This document shows, one piece after another, positions 44,423 through 53,181 of a DNA stretch of 64,000 nt. Made by a program: the position numbers and the translations under genes. Source of the DNA: JAAUTT01 sp038213375 (lineage in GTDB: Bacteria; Bacteroidota; Bacteroidia; Bacteroidales; JAAUTT01); assembly GCA_038213375.1 (NCBI GenBank), contig JBBQTB010000012.1:1-64000 (forward strand). The letters are read 5' to 3'. Under the pieces are notes generated by a model. That model did not search any database. It worked only from the letters and a program-made list of their open reading frames with translations, and was not told the DNA's origin. How positions within the stretch are numbered: position 1 is the first letter of the stretch; each line of letters opens with the position of its first letter.

Positions 44423-46078
44423 ATGATAAAAGAAAACCTGGTACTTTATTTGGAAAAAAGTATAAAGTACAACTGGACCATGCCTGCATTTTCTGATTAT
44501 AAGGGTGACGGTTTAACCTATGGTGAAGTAGCTAAGAAAATCGCTGAATTTCATATTTTATTTGAACATTCGGGAATAAAGCAAGGTGATAAAATATCAC
44601 TTATTGGCAAAAATTCAACGAATTGGGTTATTATCTATCTGGCCACCATTACCTACGGAGCAGTTATTGTGCCAATTCTTGCTAATTTTAAACCACATGA
44701 CATTCAGAATATTGTAAATCATTCCGATTCAATTGTATTATTTGCCGCAGATCAGATTATTGAGTTAATATCCCTTTCTGAAATGCCCAATATTAGGACT
44801 ATATACTCCTTAACCGATTTTGAAGTGAAGCAATCAGCTAAAAAACAAAACCTTATTAAAAGTGAGGATTGGAAGGCATTATTTAGTGAAAAATATCCAA
44901 GAGGATTTCTTCCGCAGTTTTTTTATTTAAATGCCGTCTCCAACGAAAGCCTTGCTGCAATAAGCTATACTTCAGGGACAACAGGTTTTACAAAAGGAGT
45001 TATGCTGGCTCACAATAGTCTGGCAGCCAACATACGGTTTGCACAAAATAATATGCCTTTAAAATCGGGTGATAAAATAGTGTCGTTTCTTCCACTTGCA
45101 CATGCCTATGGTTGTGCGTTCGAGTTCTTATTTCCGTTTTCATTGGGATGTCATGTATATTTTCTTACCAAAACGCCGTCTCCTCAAATTATTATTCAGG
45201 CTTTTGGTGAAATAAAACCCAGATTGATTCTTTCTGTTCCCCTCATTATTGAAAAAATATATAAAAGGCAGATTCTTCCTATTATATCAAAGCCATTTAT
45301 GAAGGGGTTACTTTTAATTCCAGGCGTTCAAAGTATTATTTATCAAAAGATTAAAAATAAATTAACAACTATTTTTGGTGGAAATTTTCACGAAATAGTC
45401 ATTGGTGGAGCAGCCTTTAATACAGAAGCCGAGGAGTTTTTCAAAAGAATAAAATTTCCGTTTACTGTAGGTTATGGCATGACTGAATGCGGTCCGTTAA
45501 TCAGTTATTCGCCTTGGAATAAAACACCCGTTCATTCTGCAGGTAAATTGGTGGATACATTAGAAGTTAAAATAGATTCAAATGATCCCTATAACGAAGT
45601 TGGTGAAATACAGGTTAGGGGTGAAAATGTGATGCTAGGATACTATAAGAATGAGGTTGCCACAGAAGCTGCCATTGATAAAGATGGTTGGTTTCGTACA
45701 GGCGATTTGGGTGTTCTCGACAGAAATGGAAATATTTACATCAAAGGACGAAATAAGGCAATGATTCTCGGTGCATCCGGACAAAATATCTATCCGGAAG
45801 AAATTGAATCATTATTAAATAATAAGTTTGGTATTATGGAATCGCTGATTGTTGAAGATAACGGTTTGCTAAAAGCTTTGATATATCCTGATGTTGAGAC
45901 TTTAACGGCAAAAAAAATTGATGAAAAAATGATGGAGGAAATTATAAAGCATCATATAAAGGAAATAAATCATCTATTGCCTGTTTATATGAATATTGCG
46001 AAATATTCCATTCATAATGATGAATTTGAAAAAACACCTAAACGAAGTATAAAAAGGTTTTTATATACTGCGAATTAA
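44423..46078 (+). CDS. AMP-forming acyl-CoA synthetase/ligase (long-chain type)
   Basis: A 551-residue adenylating enzyme. The AMP-binding motif SYTSGTTGFTKGVML (about 184-198), GGAAFNTEAEEF (about 330-341), GYGMTECGP (about 350-358), GWFRTGDLGVLD and KGRNKAMILGASGQNIYPEEIE (about 440-461) are in order. It activates a fatty or other carboxylic acid as acyl-AMP and then acyl-CoA. Long-chain specificity is inferred from overall similarity to FadD-type enzymes. It precedes a DUF421 gene by 51 bases. Confidence 0.9.
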   Translation: MIKENLVLYLEKSIKYNWTMPAFSDYKGDGLTYGEVAKKIAEFHILFEHSGIKQGDKISLIGKNSTNWVIIYLATITYGAVIVPILANFKPHDIQNIVNHSDSIVLFAADQIIELISLSEMPNIRTIYSLTDFEVKQSAKKQNLIKSEDWKALFSEKYPRGFLPQFFYLNAVSNESLAAISYTSGTTGFTKGVMLAHNSLAANIRFAQNNMPLKSGDKIVSFLPLAHAYGCAFEFLFPFSLGCHVYFLTKTPSPQIIIQAFGEIKPRLILSVPLIIEKIYKRQILPIISKPFMKGLLLIPGVQSIIYQKIKNKLTTIFGGNFHEIVIGGAAFNTEAEEFFKRIKFPFTVGYGMTECGPLISYSPWNKTPVHSAGKLVDTLEVKIDSNDPYNEVGEIQVRGENVMLGYYKNEVATEAAIDKDGWFRTGDLGVLDRNGNIYIKGRNKAMILGASGQNIYPEEIESLLNNKFGIMESLIVEDNGLLKALIYPDVETLTAKKIDEKMMEEIIKHHIKEINHLLPVYMNIAKYSIHNDEFEKTPKRSIKRFLYTAN

Positions 46079-46129
46079 TATTATGATGATTATATTTTTC
46101 ACAAAAAACAACATAAATAAAAGGGATAA

Positions 46130-46642
46130 ATGGATAGTTATTTAAGAATCGCGTTTAGTTCAGTAGCTGTTTATATTTTTATTATTTTATCTATCAGAAT
46201 ATTAGGAAAAAAAGAACTTGCACAACTTTCAATTATTGACTTGGTATTTATTTTGTTGATAAGCAATTCTGTGCAAAATGCAATGGTAGGACCGGATACG
46301 TCATTAACTGGCGGTTTGGCAGCTGCAACTTCTCTATTTCTTATCAATTACCTATTTAAATACCTCCTATTCAAATATCCAAAATTGGGAATTATTGTTC
46401 AGGGGCATTCACTAATGTTGATTTATAAGGGAAAAGTAATTGAGGAAAACGCTAGAAAAGCGCAAATAACAATGAATGAAATAGATGAGGCAGTTCGAGA
46501 ACACGGTGTATTATCAGTAAAAGATGTAGATATAGCTGTTTTAGAAATAGATGGTAATATTAGCATCATATCTAACGATTATCAACATCGCACATCCAAA
46601 AGAAGGAAAGGTAAAAGTAAAAGAACCCAGAGTAGTTTTTAG
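46130..46642 (+). CDS. DUF421 (YetF-like) membrane protein
   Basis: A 170-residue protein with three N-terminal helices (about 5-85) and a small soluble C-terminal domain. Motifs RILGKKELAQLSIIDLVFILLISNSVQNAM (read as two blocks, about 22-51) and the downstream LIYKGKVIEENARKAQITMNEIDEAVREHGV are typical of DUF421. The tail is strongly basic (SKRRKGKSKR). Bacillus relatives are linked to spore and membrane stress; the role here is unknown. Confidence 0.87.
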   Translation: MDSYLRIAFSSVAVYIFIILSIRILGKKELAQLSIIDLVFILLISNSVQNAMVGPDTSLTGGLAAATSLFLINYLFKYLLFKYPKLGIIVQGHSLMLIYKGKVIEENARKAQITMNEIDEAVREHGVLSVKDVDIAVLEIDGNISIISNDYQHRTSKRRKGKSKRTQSSF

Positions 46643-46923
46643 GTGGCTAATGAAAGCAGAGCGTTAAAAGATATTTGCGACTTAGGCGCAGTCTAAGCTG
46701 AACAGGAGTCAATATCCAACAAGCGTCTATGTCGTTAGCCCTAATGGTAATTTTAATTTCAGGTATAAAATAATGAGTCCACTCCAAAAACGATGTTTTT
46801 GGTAATTCGTAGTATTTATAGTTTCATATACTGCTGAATAATAACATGTTAAATTCGTGTAATTCGTGTAATTCGTGGCAAAAGGACTTTTTTGAGTTGA
46901 CTCAATAATTGATAGTTATTTTT
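46643..46923. other. Intergenic region with a small tandem repeat
   Basis: About 280 bases. The segment 46650-46740 could fold (GGCTAAT near 46653 with GTTAGCC near 46733), but I cannot assign an RNA family. It ends with the triple AATTCGTGT repeat listed separately. Confidence 0.4.
46852..46878. repeat. Three tandem AATTCGTGT units
   Basis: Three consecutive 9-base units, the last ending in G. Sequences of the form AATTCGTGTAATTCGTGG recur in intergenic regions of many Bacteroidetes genomes as I recall; origin unknown. Confidence 0.55.
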
Positions 46924-47310
46924 CTACAACATCTGCTTTGCTGTGTCAACAGTTATTTCCAATACTCTGGTAAGAAATGAAAACTTTTCTTTCATAACAT
47001 CATATTCATCACCAGAACTAATGTATTTGGCAGTGCCGTTAATAAGAAAACCTGTTCCTTGATAATCTTTATGTCCTAAAACATCTCTACTTCCCAGTGT
47101 TAATTTTACATTACTATTTACATTGACATTTTTCTCGGTTTTTCTAAAACCATAAGCAGGAATTAGGATGCGCTCATCATCTGTAATAACCAAGTATGAA
47201 TTCCATGTATTAACAACATGAGTTTCGACACCCCACGATACGATTGATACAACACCCTCGTGTTGTATTACTTCTAAAAATTTTTCTGATAATTTTTTAT
47301 TTTCACTCAT
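46924..47310 (-). CDS. Pyridoxamine 5'-phosphate oxidase-like FMN-binding protein
   Basis: A 128-residue split-barrel flavoprotein-type protein of the pyridoxamine 5'-phosphate oxidase family. The visible pattern is WNSYLVITDDERILIPAYGF (about 36-55), a variable loop, and VKLTLGSRDV then GTGFLINGTAKYIS. Small members bind FMN and often take part in redox or NO/metal-related processes. Last gene of the minus-strand series NO reductase, Crp/Fnr, winged-helix, FMN protein, which suggests a role in nitrosative stress. Confidence 0.8.
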   Translation of the reverse strand: MSENKKLSEKFLEVIQHEGVVSIVSWGVETHVVNTWNSYLVITDDERILIPAYGFRKTEKNVNVNSNVKLTLGSRDVLGHKDYQGTGFLINGTAKYISSGDEYDVMKEKFSFLTRVLEITVDTAKQML

Positions 47311-47352
47311 GTTTGTAATTTTAAAATTTCTAACCTTTAATTTTATGCTAAT

Positions 47353-47547
47353 TTATTTTGGTTGCCAATAACATCTCTGGGGCGATACAATTGCATCTTC
47401 GGATTTTAGTGTACTCATTGCCTTATCAACTTCTTTACGGTTTAAGTTTGTTAATTCGACAATCTTCCCGGCATTCAACGGAACTCCTGCTTTTTTCATT
47501 GCTGCTAATACTTGTTCTTTTATTTCCATCACTATTTCTTGATTCAT
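47353..47547 (-). CDS. Small winged-helix DNA-binding protein
   Basis: A 64-residue protein (57 if translation begins at Met7). It reads as one winged-helix domain: KEQVLAAMKKAGVPLNAGKI, then VELTNLNRKEVDKAMSTLKSEDAIVSPQRCYW. The recognition helix would be about 32-44. A Cys in the wing (QRCYW) might sense redox state, which is only speculation. It sits 42 bases upstream of the FMN-protein gene, and downstream of a Crp/Fnr gene. Confidence 0.72.
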   Translation of the reverse strand: MNQEIVMEIKEQVLAAMKKAGVPLNAGKIVELTNLNRKEVDKAMSTLKSEDAIVSPQRCYWQPK

Positions 47548-47628
47548 ATAATAAATAATTTATTTCAGACAGAACAAAATTACCTATTAATGCTTTCTAA
47601 AAAATTAAGCTAGTTTAAGAAATAGTAG

Positions 47629-48201
47629 CTATAAATTTTTTTTTCGAAGTTCACTCACATATTCGGGTGTAAGTCCTAAATATGAAGCAATCATATATTG
47701 GGGAACACGCTGAACAAATTCGGGAAATGAAGTGCAAAAATGAATATAAAATTCTTCTTTTGAAAGTTGGGACACATATTTTATTCGGAGTTGAGATGCA
47801 GCTAAGGCACGTTGCATAATAATCCTGAAATATCGTTCCATCTGCGGAAGTACTTTGAGCATTGCTTCAAATGAGAGCGTATCAATTGATAATATCTCCG
47901 ATTTTTCAACTGTTTGTATAAAATATTCGGTAGGCTTGTTGTCTATAAAACTAAAGAAATCTGAAATCCACCAATTCTCCAAAGCAAACTGTGTAATTTG
48001 TTCAGCCCTTTTGTCGTTTATAAAAAACATTCTTAAACAACCTTTCTCTACAAAATATATGGATCTACAAATTTGTCCCTCTTTAAGTAAAAATTCTTTC
48101 TTTTTATATGTTATCGGTTTTATGTATTTACATAGTACCTCAATCGAATTATCATCAAGTTCAATGTATTTGATGATATGTTTAATAAAGTTTGAGTGCA
48201 T
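47629..48201 (-). CDS. Crp/Fnr-family transcription regulator
   Basis: A 190-residue regulator with a cyclic-nucleotide-binding-type beta-roll (about 25-115; KKEFLLKEGQICRSIYFVEKGCLRMFF) and a C-terminal helix-turn-helix (about 148-188; ASYLGLTPEYVSELRK). No N-terminal FNR cysteine cluster is present, so oxygen sensing by iron-sulfur is unlikely. It belongs to the common Bacteroidetes Crp-like group. Its position directly after the quinol NO reductase gene suggests regulation of that cluster. Confidence 0.87.
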   Translation of the reverse strand: MHSNFIKHIIKYIELDDNSIEVLCKYIKPITYKKKEFLLKEGQICRSIYFVEKGCLRMFFINDKRAEQITQFALENWWISDFFSFIDNKPTEYFIQTVEKSEILSIDTLSFEAMLKVLPQMERYFRIIMQRALAASQLRIKYVSQLSKEEFYIHFCTSFPEFVQRVPQYMIASYLGLTPEYVSELRKKNL

Positions 48202-48276
48202 TCAATTGTGTTTATTATTTTGGAAAATATTTGTCAATTAATTGTCGAATTTACTAGAAAAATAATCACAAAGAAC

Positions 48277-48329
48277 AACCTTATTAACTTATTATTGGTT
48301 CAATTAGTTAATAATAAGATAATAAGGTT
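48277..48329. repeat. Long AT-rich inverted repeat
   Basis: Arms of 20 bases (48277-48296 and 48310-48329) match at 19 of 20 positions around a 13-base loop. It stands between the NO reductase stop and the Crp/Fnr start on the minus strand and could be an intrinsic terminator, a processing hairpin or a protein-binding palindrome. Confidence 0.7.
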
Positions 48330-48433
48330 GAATGTGTCACATATGAATTTTTTCACTCCCGTTCGGCCTTGGCTGTGCCTGAGTCGAATGTATCTTACAG
48401 GCTGAGCCTGTTTATAGTATTTTCTATTTCCAT

Positions 48434-50677
48434 TTATTTTTTTACCGACCACCCGGTTTTAAGCCCAAGTACAAACCACCCTAATGCTATGGCACCTATG
48501 CCGAAAAGGGTGTCTCCGAAAACCCGCATCCAACGGAAATTATTTAATATAGGATCCTGCATAAATTCTGCTGATCGGGCATACCACATACCGTATTTAA
48601 CACTTGCCACCGTTTGCAGTAAACCAACCGGTAATACACTTATTAAAACCATAAGCATTAATCCTATATTGATAGACCAGAATGCAAATCGGATAACACT
48701 GTCTTTCCAGACGTATTTAGCAGTTAAACCCCTCAATACAAATAGCATTAAACCGATACCGAGCATTCCGTAAACACCGAACAAAGCAGTATGACCATGC
48801 ACCGCAGTTGTATTTAGACCTTGCATGTAATAAAGTGCAATTGGAGGATTGATAAGGAAACCGAAAACGCCGGCGCCAACTAAATTCCAGAATGCTACAG
48901 CGATAAAACAATAAATGGGCCATTTATATGCAACAATCCATTCCGTCGATCTACTTATTTTCATGTTATGCCATGCTTCGAATCCCATAAATACTAATGG
49001 CACAACTTCCAACGCACTAAAGGATGCCCCTAATGCAATAACGGCAATAGATGTACCAGTAAAATATAAATGGTGGAAAGTTCCTATTATACCTCCTGAA
49101 AGATATACAATGGTAGAGAAAAGCACGGTTGATGTTGCAAATCTGATTTTTAACAATCCCATACGTACGAATAGGAAGGCAATTACCACAGTTGCAAATA
49201 CCTCAAAAAATCCTTCTACCCAAAGATGCACAACCCACCAACGCCAGTATTCAGCGATTGATAAATTTGTTTGGCGACCCCACATTAGTCCTGCTCCATA
49301 AAAGGCTGCAATAGCAATGGATGCGATTAGAAACATGGTTAGCAATTGCCGGTTTTCATTCGGCCGACGCAAAGCGGGTATTAAGGCTCTTATCATAAGT
49401 ACTAACCAGATTATAAGACCGACAAACAAAAATATTTGCCAAAACCGGCCTAAATCAACATATTCGTATCCCTGATGACCAAACCAGAAGTTCTGAACCA
49501 AGCCCAGCTTTTGCATTATACCAAACCATTGGCCTGCCAGAGATCCAACTACAATAATTAAAAGTGATAAAAAAAGAAAGTTTACTCCAAGCTTTTGAAA
49601 TTTTGGTTCGTAACCCGAAACAGCAGGTGCAATATATAATCCTGTTGCTAACCACGATGTTGCGATCCAGAAAATAGCCAATTGCACATGCCAGGTGCGG
49701 GTAACAGAGTAGGGTAGAAAGTCGGCCAACGGAATTCCATAGAATCCACTTCCCTCCACACCATAATGTGCAGTGACAATTCCCATTAGGATTTGAACCA
49801 GGATTAACCCACAAACGATCCAGAAATATTTTAATGTTGCTTTCATCGAAGGTGTCGGCATAGAGCCTGAGAGTGGGTCATTTTGAGGTAGTGACAAAGC
49901 AAGCGAATCTTCGTCCTTGTTGCGGGCATAATAAAACCCAAGTAAACCAATACCTAAAACTAGCATAACTACGCTAAAACCAGTCCAAAGAATAAGCGAC
50001 GGAGCTGGCTTGTTACCTACCATTTCATCAGGAGGCCAATTATTTGTATAAGTAATATCCTGGCCAGGCCGCTGCGTGATACACGCCCATGATATCCAGA
50101 AGAAGAAACCATTCATTTTATGCATTCGTTCCGGATCCTTAATGCTATTTGTTTTAATAGCGTATGCCGAACGAGTGGCGGCCATTGACGGATCGTCCAT
50201 AAAAAGCCTGGTGTAATATATGCTAAGTGCTTTGATCGCGCTGTCTCTTACAGTCGAAACTATTAATGATTTTGTATTGGGATCATACGTATTGGTTCTT
50301 AATTCCTTCTGAATTCTTATCTGATATACTGCTTTCTTCTCATTATCAAGCGAATTGTAATCTGTATTAAATTCGGCTTTTGCCCAATAGTTTAGTATAT
50401 ACATTGCCTCGCGATGAAGCCAGTCGGCTGACCAATCGGGAGCTACATAAGAACCATGCCCCCATACAGTACCAACTTCCTGTCCACCCATTGATTGCCA
50501 TACATTTTGGCCATCCTTTATTTCCTGATCTGTAAAAACCACGTTCCCATTTTCGGTTATTATTTTTTCAGGTATGGGAGGGGCTTTATGATATATCTCA
50601 GTGCCATAATAGCCCAATACACTGAATGAGATTACCATAACTGCAATAAATCCAATCCAAAGTCGACGTGTTTTCAT
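48434..50677 (-). CDS. norZ: Quinol-dependent nitric oxide reductase (qNOR)
   Basis: A 747-residue membrane enzyme of the heme-copper oxidase superfamily that reduces two NO to N2O with quinol electrons. The N-terminal extension (about 1-220) with WQSMGGQEVGTVWGHGSYVAPDWSADWLHREA (residues about 60-91, read as two blocks) is characteristic of the single-subunit quinol form. Heme and FeB ligands are seen in TWHVQLAIFW, VHLWVEGFFEV (His and the Glu), FHHLYFTG and VHGHTALFG. About 14 helices in all. No separate cytochrome subunit or norQ/norD gene is present, as expected. Role: NO detoxification or denitrification. Confidence 0.95.
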   Translation of the reverse strand: MKTRRLWIGFIAVMVISFSVLGYYGTEIYHKAPPIPEKIITENGNVVFTDQEIKDGQNVWQSMGGQEVGTVWGHGSYVAPDWSADWLHREAMYILNYWAKAEFNTDYNSLDNEKKAVYQIRIQKELRTNTYDPNTKSLIVSTVRDSAIKALSIYYTRLFMDDPSMAATRSAYAIKTNSIKDPERMHKMNGFFFWISWACITQRPGQDITYTNNWPPDEMVGNKPAPSLILWTGFSVVMLVLGIGLLGFYYARNKDEDSLALSLPQNDPLSGSMPTPSMKATLKYFWIVCGLILVQILMGIVTAHYGVEGSGFYGIPLADFLPYSVTRTWHVQLAIFWIATSWLATGLYIAPAVSGYEPKFQKLGVNFLFLSLLIIVVGSLAGQWFGIMQKLGLVQNFWFGHQGYEYVDLGRFWQIFLFVGLIIWLVLMIRALIPALRRPNENRQLLTMFLIASIAIAAFYGAGLMWGRQTNLSIAEYWRWWVVHLWVEGFFEVFATVVIAFLFVRMGLLKIRFATSTVLFSTIVYLSGGIIGTFHHLYFTGTSIAVIALGASFSALEVVPLVFMGFEAWHNMKISRSTEWIVAYKWPIYCFIAVAFWNLVGAGVFGFLINPPIALYYMQGLNTTAVHGHTALFGVYGMLGIGLMLFVLRGLTAKYVWKDSVIRFAFWSINIGLMLMVLISVLPVGLLQTVASVKYGMWYARSAEFMQDPILNNFRWMRVFGDTLFGIGAIALGWFVLGLKTGWSVKK

Positions 50678-50979
50678 AAAATAGGATTAAGTTAATAGTT
50701 GTGTTATTTAATATTTTGTTTTTCTAAGTACTAATTAATAGGTGATAAGTAACATAATAATGTATTTAAGTATATAAATACCAAAATAAGGTATTTTTTT
50801 TCAAATTATCAATTAAAGTACTTATAAAAAGACAAAAAAGTCTGAATATGTTTTTGAAGAATGCATTAAAATTTTGAATTAGAATACTATAAAAAGGTAA
50901 GAGATTTTCGAAAAATAATAACTAGTTTTAAAAATCAATTTTAATTTTGCAGTCTTTTATAAAAACATACAATTTTACT
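50678..50979. other. Intergenic region between qNOR and yebC
   Basis: About 300 AT-rich bases holding the divergent promoters. I looked for Fnr/Dnr-type TTGAT-N4-ATCAA sites and found none intact. No other structure seen. Confidence 0.4.
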
Positions 50980-51690
50980 ATGGGAAGAGCTTACGAATAC
51001 CGAAAGGCCAGAAAGATGAAACGATGGGGAAGTATGGCCATAACCTTTACGAAGCTAGGCAAGGAAATAGCAATGTCAGTGAAAACAAATGGACCTGATC
51101 CGGCTGCAAACTCGCGTTTGAGAGTGCTCATTCAGAATGCTAAGGCCGCTAACATGCCGAAAGAGAACGTAGAAAGAGCAATTAAAAAGGCTTCGACGAA
51201 AGAACAGGAAGATTATAAGGAAGTGATATACGAAGGATACGGACCTTTTGGTATTGCTGTAATAATTGAAACTGCGACTGATAATTCAACCCGCACGGTA
51301 GCAAATATTCGTATGTATTTCAATAAATATGGCGGATCAATGGGAACTTCAGGCAGCGTTGCTTTTTTATTTGAACATAAATCAGTATTTAAAGTAAAGC
51401 CTAAAGAGGATTTGGATTTGGAGGAACTGGAACTGGAAATGATTGATTTTGGTGTTTCGGAGATTTTTGCCGAAGACGATACGATGATTATTTATGGTGA
51501 GTTTGAATCATTTGGTCCTATACAGAAATATCTTGAAGAAAATAAATTCGAAATCATCAGTGCTGAATTCGAACGAATTCCCACGGAGACGAAAGAATTG
51601 AATGATGAACAGATTGCCGGCATCGAAAAATTGCTGGAAAAAATAGTAGAGGATGAAGACGTTATAAACGTTTTTCACACGATGAAATAA
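50980..51690 (+). CDS. YebC/PmpR-family protein
   Basis: A 236-residue protein of the YebC family. Translation from the ATG at 50980 gives the usual start MGRAYEYRKARKMKRWGSMA; a TTG 11 codons upstream is unlikely. Other conserved blocks are NMPKENVERAIKK (about 71-83), EGYGPFGIAVIIE and NGxxGTSGSVAFLF. Members are regarded as DNA-binding regulators (PmpR) or, more recently, as translation factors that relieve ribosome stalling. Bacteroidetes members start MGRA rather than MAGH. Confidence 0.92.
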   Translation: MGRAYEYRKARKMKRWGSMAITFTKLGKEIAMSVKTNGPDPAANSRLRVLIQNAKAANMPKENVERAIKKASTKEQEDYKEVIYEGYGPFGIAVIIETATDNSTRTVANIRMYFNKYGGSMGTSGSVAFLFEHKSVFKVKPKEDLDLEELELEMIDFGVSEIFAEDDTMIIYGEFESFGPIQKYLEENKFEIISAEFERIPTETKELNDEQIAGIEKLLEKIVEDEDVINVFHTMK

Positions 51691-51706
51691 AGGATTTTTA
51701 GATTTT

Positions 51707-51790
51707 AGATTGACGATTTTAGATTTTCACGATATCCAAACAGTAAAGGCAAAACTGAGATTTGGGCCAAAAATTTAAAATCGTAAATCT
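51707..51790. repeat. Inverted repeat between yebC and the helicase gene
   Basis: AGATTGACGATTTT (51707-51720) is the inverse of AAAATCGTAAATCT (51777-51790) at 13 of 14 positions; extra direct copies of ATTTTAGATT lie around 51690-51725. Similar GATTTACGATTT-type repeats are widespread in Bacteroidetes genomes. It may serve as a bidirectional terminator. Confidence 0.55.
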
Positions 51791-51794
51791 ATAA

Positions 51795-53117
51795 TTATTT
51801 TGAAACAGCAATCTTTATTTTCTTCTTTTTAATAGTCTCATTTCTGGTTAAATCAAGTACCGAATTTACTTTTTCCCATTTAACAGCTGCATAAGAAACA
51901 AAATCAAGTACTTCAATCAACCCTAAATCATCCTTTTGAAGTTTCCCTTTTTGTAACAGAAAACCAACTATATCTGTTTTATTGATTTTATCTTTTTTGC
52001 CAGCACTAAAATATAGAGTTACCCAAGCCGGAGATTCAGGGAGTTCAACTTTATCAGGCAATTCAGTATATTCAGGTTCATTCTTAATAAATGGAGGCAT
52101 ATATTCATCCTGCCCTAAAAGTAAGTATGCTGTTCCGTTAGCTTTCATCCGAGCGGTACGTCCGTTTCGGTGGGTCCAAATTTTTTCGTCTCCGGGTAAC
52201 TGGTAGTGAATGATATTCCTAATTTCTGGAATGTCGAGTCCCCGTGATGCTAAATCGGTTGTAATAAGCAACCGATGACTGCCATTGCGGAATTTAATAA
52301 GCGCACGTTCGCGCTCATCCTGCTCCATTCCACCATGAAAAACGTCGTGAGCCAAGTTCTTCTGCCATAGAAGATCAGAGATCCGGTCGACCGCCTCACG
52401 ATGATTACAAAATACGAGGGATGCCTCGTTCCCGATGGTGCAAATTAATCGGTAAAGCGCATCCAACTTATCTTTGCCAACCGAACGAACGGCTTTTATA
52501 GTCAAACTATCAGAAGAAATATCCGACAGGTAATTAAGTTCGATAGGAGAGGAGATTCCTGTAAAAACGGGTATTTCAGTCATTTTCGTAGCCGAAGTAA
52601 GAATACGTTTACTTATTTCTTTCAATTGGCTTATGATATACGTCATTTCCTGCTTGTAGCCAAGCTCCAGCGATTTGTCAAATTCGTCCAGCACCAAAAG
52701 ATGAATGGATGATGGATCGAAGTTTTTACGATTAATATGGTCAGCGATTCTTCCAGGAGTTCCAATCAACACTGTTGGCAATTGCTGGAAATTATTCTTT
52801 TCTGTTTTCATCAAATGGCCACCATAGCAACAGTTTACTTTGTATCCTGTGCCCATCGATCGAAATACCTGTTCAATCTGCAAAGCAAGTTCTCGCGAAG
52901 GCGCAAGTATCAATGCCTGAACTCCCGACTTTTTCGTGTTAATAGCATGAAGAATAGGCAACAGGTAGCCAAGCGTTTTTCCTGAACCTGTGGGAGAAAG
53001 AAGTACTAAATCTTTCGTTTTATTAAATGCTGCCAGCGTGTCTTCCTGCATCTTGTTGAGCGCGGAAATCTTCAGTTTTTTAAGAACTTCCTGAATTGAA
53101 AAAGTATTTTTATGCAT
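51795..53117 (-). CDS. DEAD-box-type RNA helicase (DEFD variant)
   Basis: A 440-residue helicase. Motif I SPTGSGKT, Ia APSRELALQ, TPGR, motif II LDEFD (the usual DEAD reads DEFD), SAT, GLDIPEI, and motif VI HRNGRTAR. A C-terminal RNA-binding module resembling the DbpA RRM-like domain (TDIVGFLLQKGKLQKDDLGLIEVLDFVSYA, about 370-400, read in blocks) is present. By this tail a role in 23S rRNA/50S assembly like DbpA is plausible. I place the start at 53117 because the promoter and the divergent cyclophilin gene occupy the 79-codon extension of the frame. Confidence 0.88.
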   Translation of the reverse strand: MHKNTFSIQEVLKKLKISALNKMQEDTLAAFNKTKDLVLLSPTGSGKTLGYLLPILHAINTKKSGVQALILAPSRELALQIEQVFRSMGTGYKVNCCYGGHLMKTEKNNFQQLPTVLIGTPGRIADHINRKNFDPSSIHLLVLDEFDKSLELGYKQEMTYIISQLKEISKRILTSATKMTEIPVFTGISSPIELNYLSDISSDSLTIKAVRSVGKDKLDALYRLICTIGNEASLVFCNHREAVDRISDLLWQKNLAHDVFHGGMEQDERERALIKFRNGSHRLLITTDLASRGLDIPEIRNIIHYQLPGDEKIWTHRNGRTARMKANGTAYLLLGQDEYMPPFIKNEPEYTELPDKVELPESPAWVTLYFSAGKKDKINKTDIVGFLLQKGKLQKDDLGLIEVLDFVSYAAVKWEKVNSVLDLTRNETIKKKKIKIAVSK

Positions 53118-53121
53118 CGTG

Positions 53122-53129
53122 CAAAGGTA
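53122..53129 (-). promoter_or_regulatory. -7 element of the helicase gene
   Basis: TACCTTTG on the minus strand ends only five bases before the ATG, so the transcript would be nearly leaderless. Confidence 0.5.
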
Positions 53130-53155
53130 TAAGAATTTCGTTACTGCTCTTTTCG

Positions 53156-53163
53156 TATCTTTG
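53156..53163 (+). promoter_or_regulatory. -7 element of the cyclophilin gene
   Basis: TATCTTTG on the plus strand, 19 bases before the ATG at 53182. It faces away from the helicase promoter, 26 bases from it. Confidence 0.55.
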
Positions 53164-53181
53164 AAATGTAAAAATAATTCT

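Noticed and set aside
50678..50979. Fnr/Dnr operator upstream of qNOR
   Set aside because: No intact TTGAT-N4-ATCAA or similar palindrome was found.
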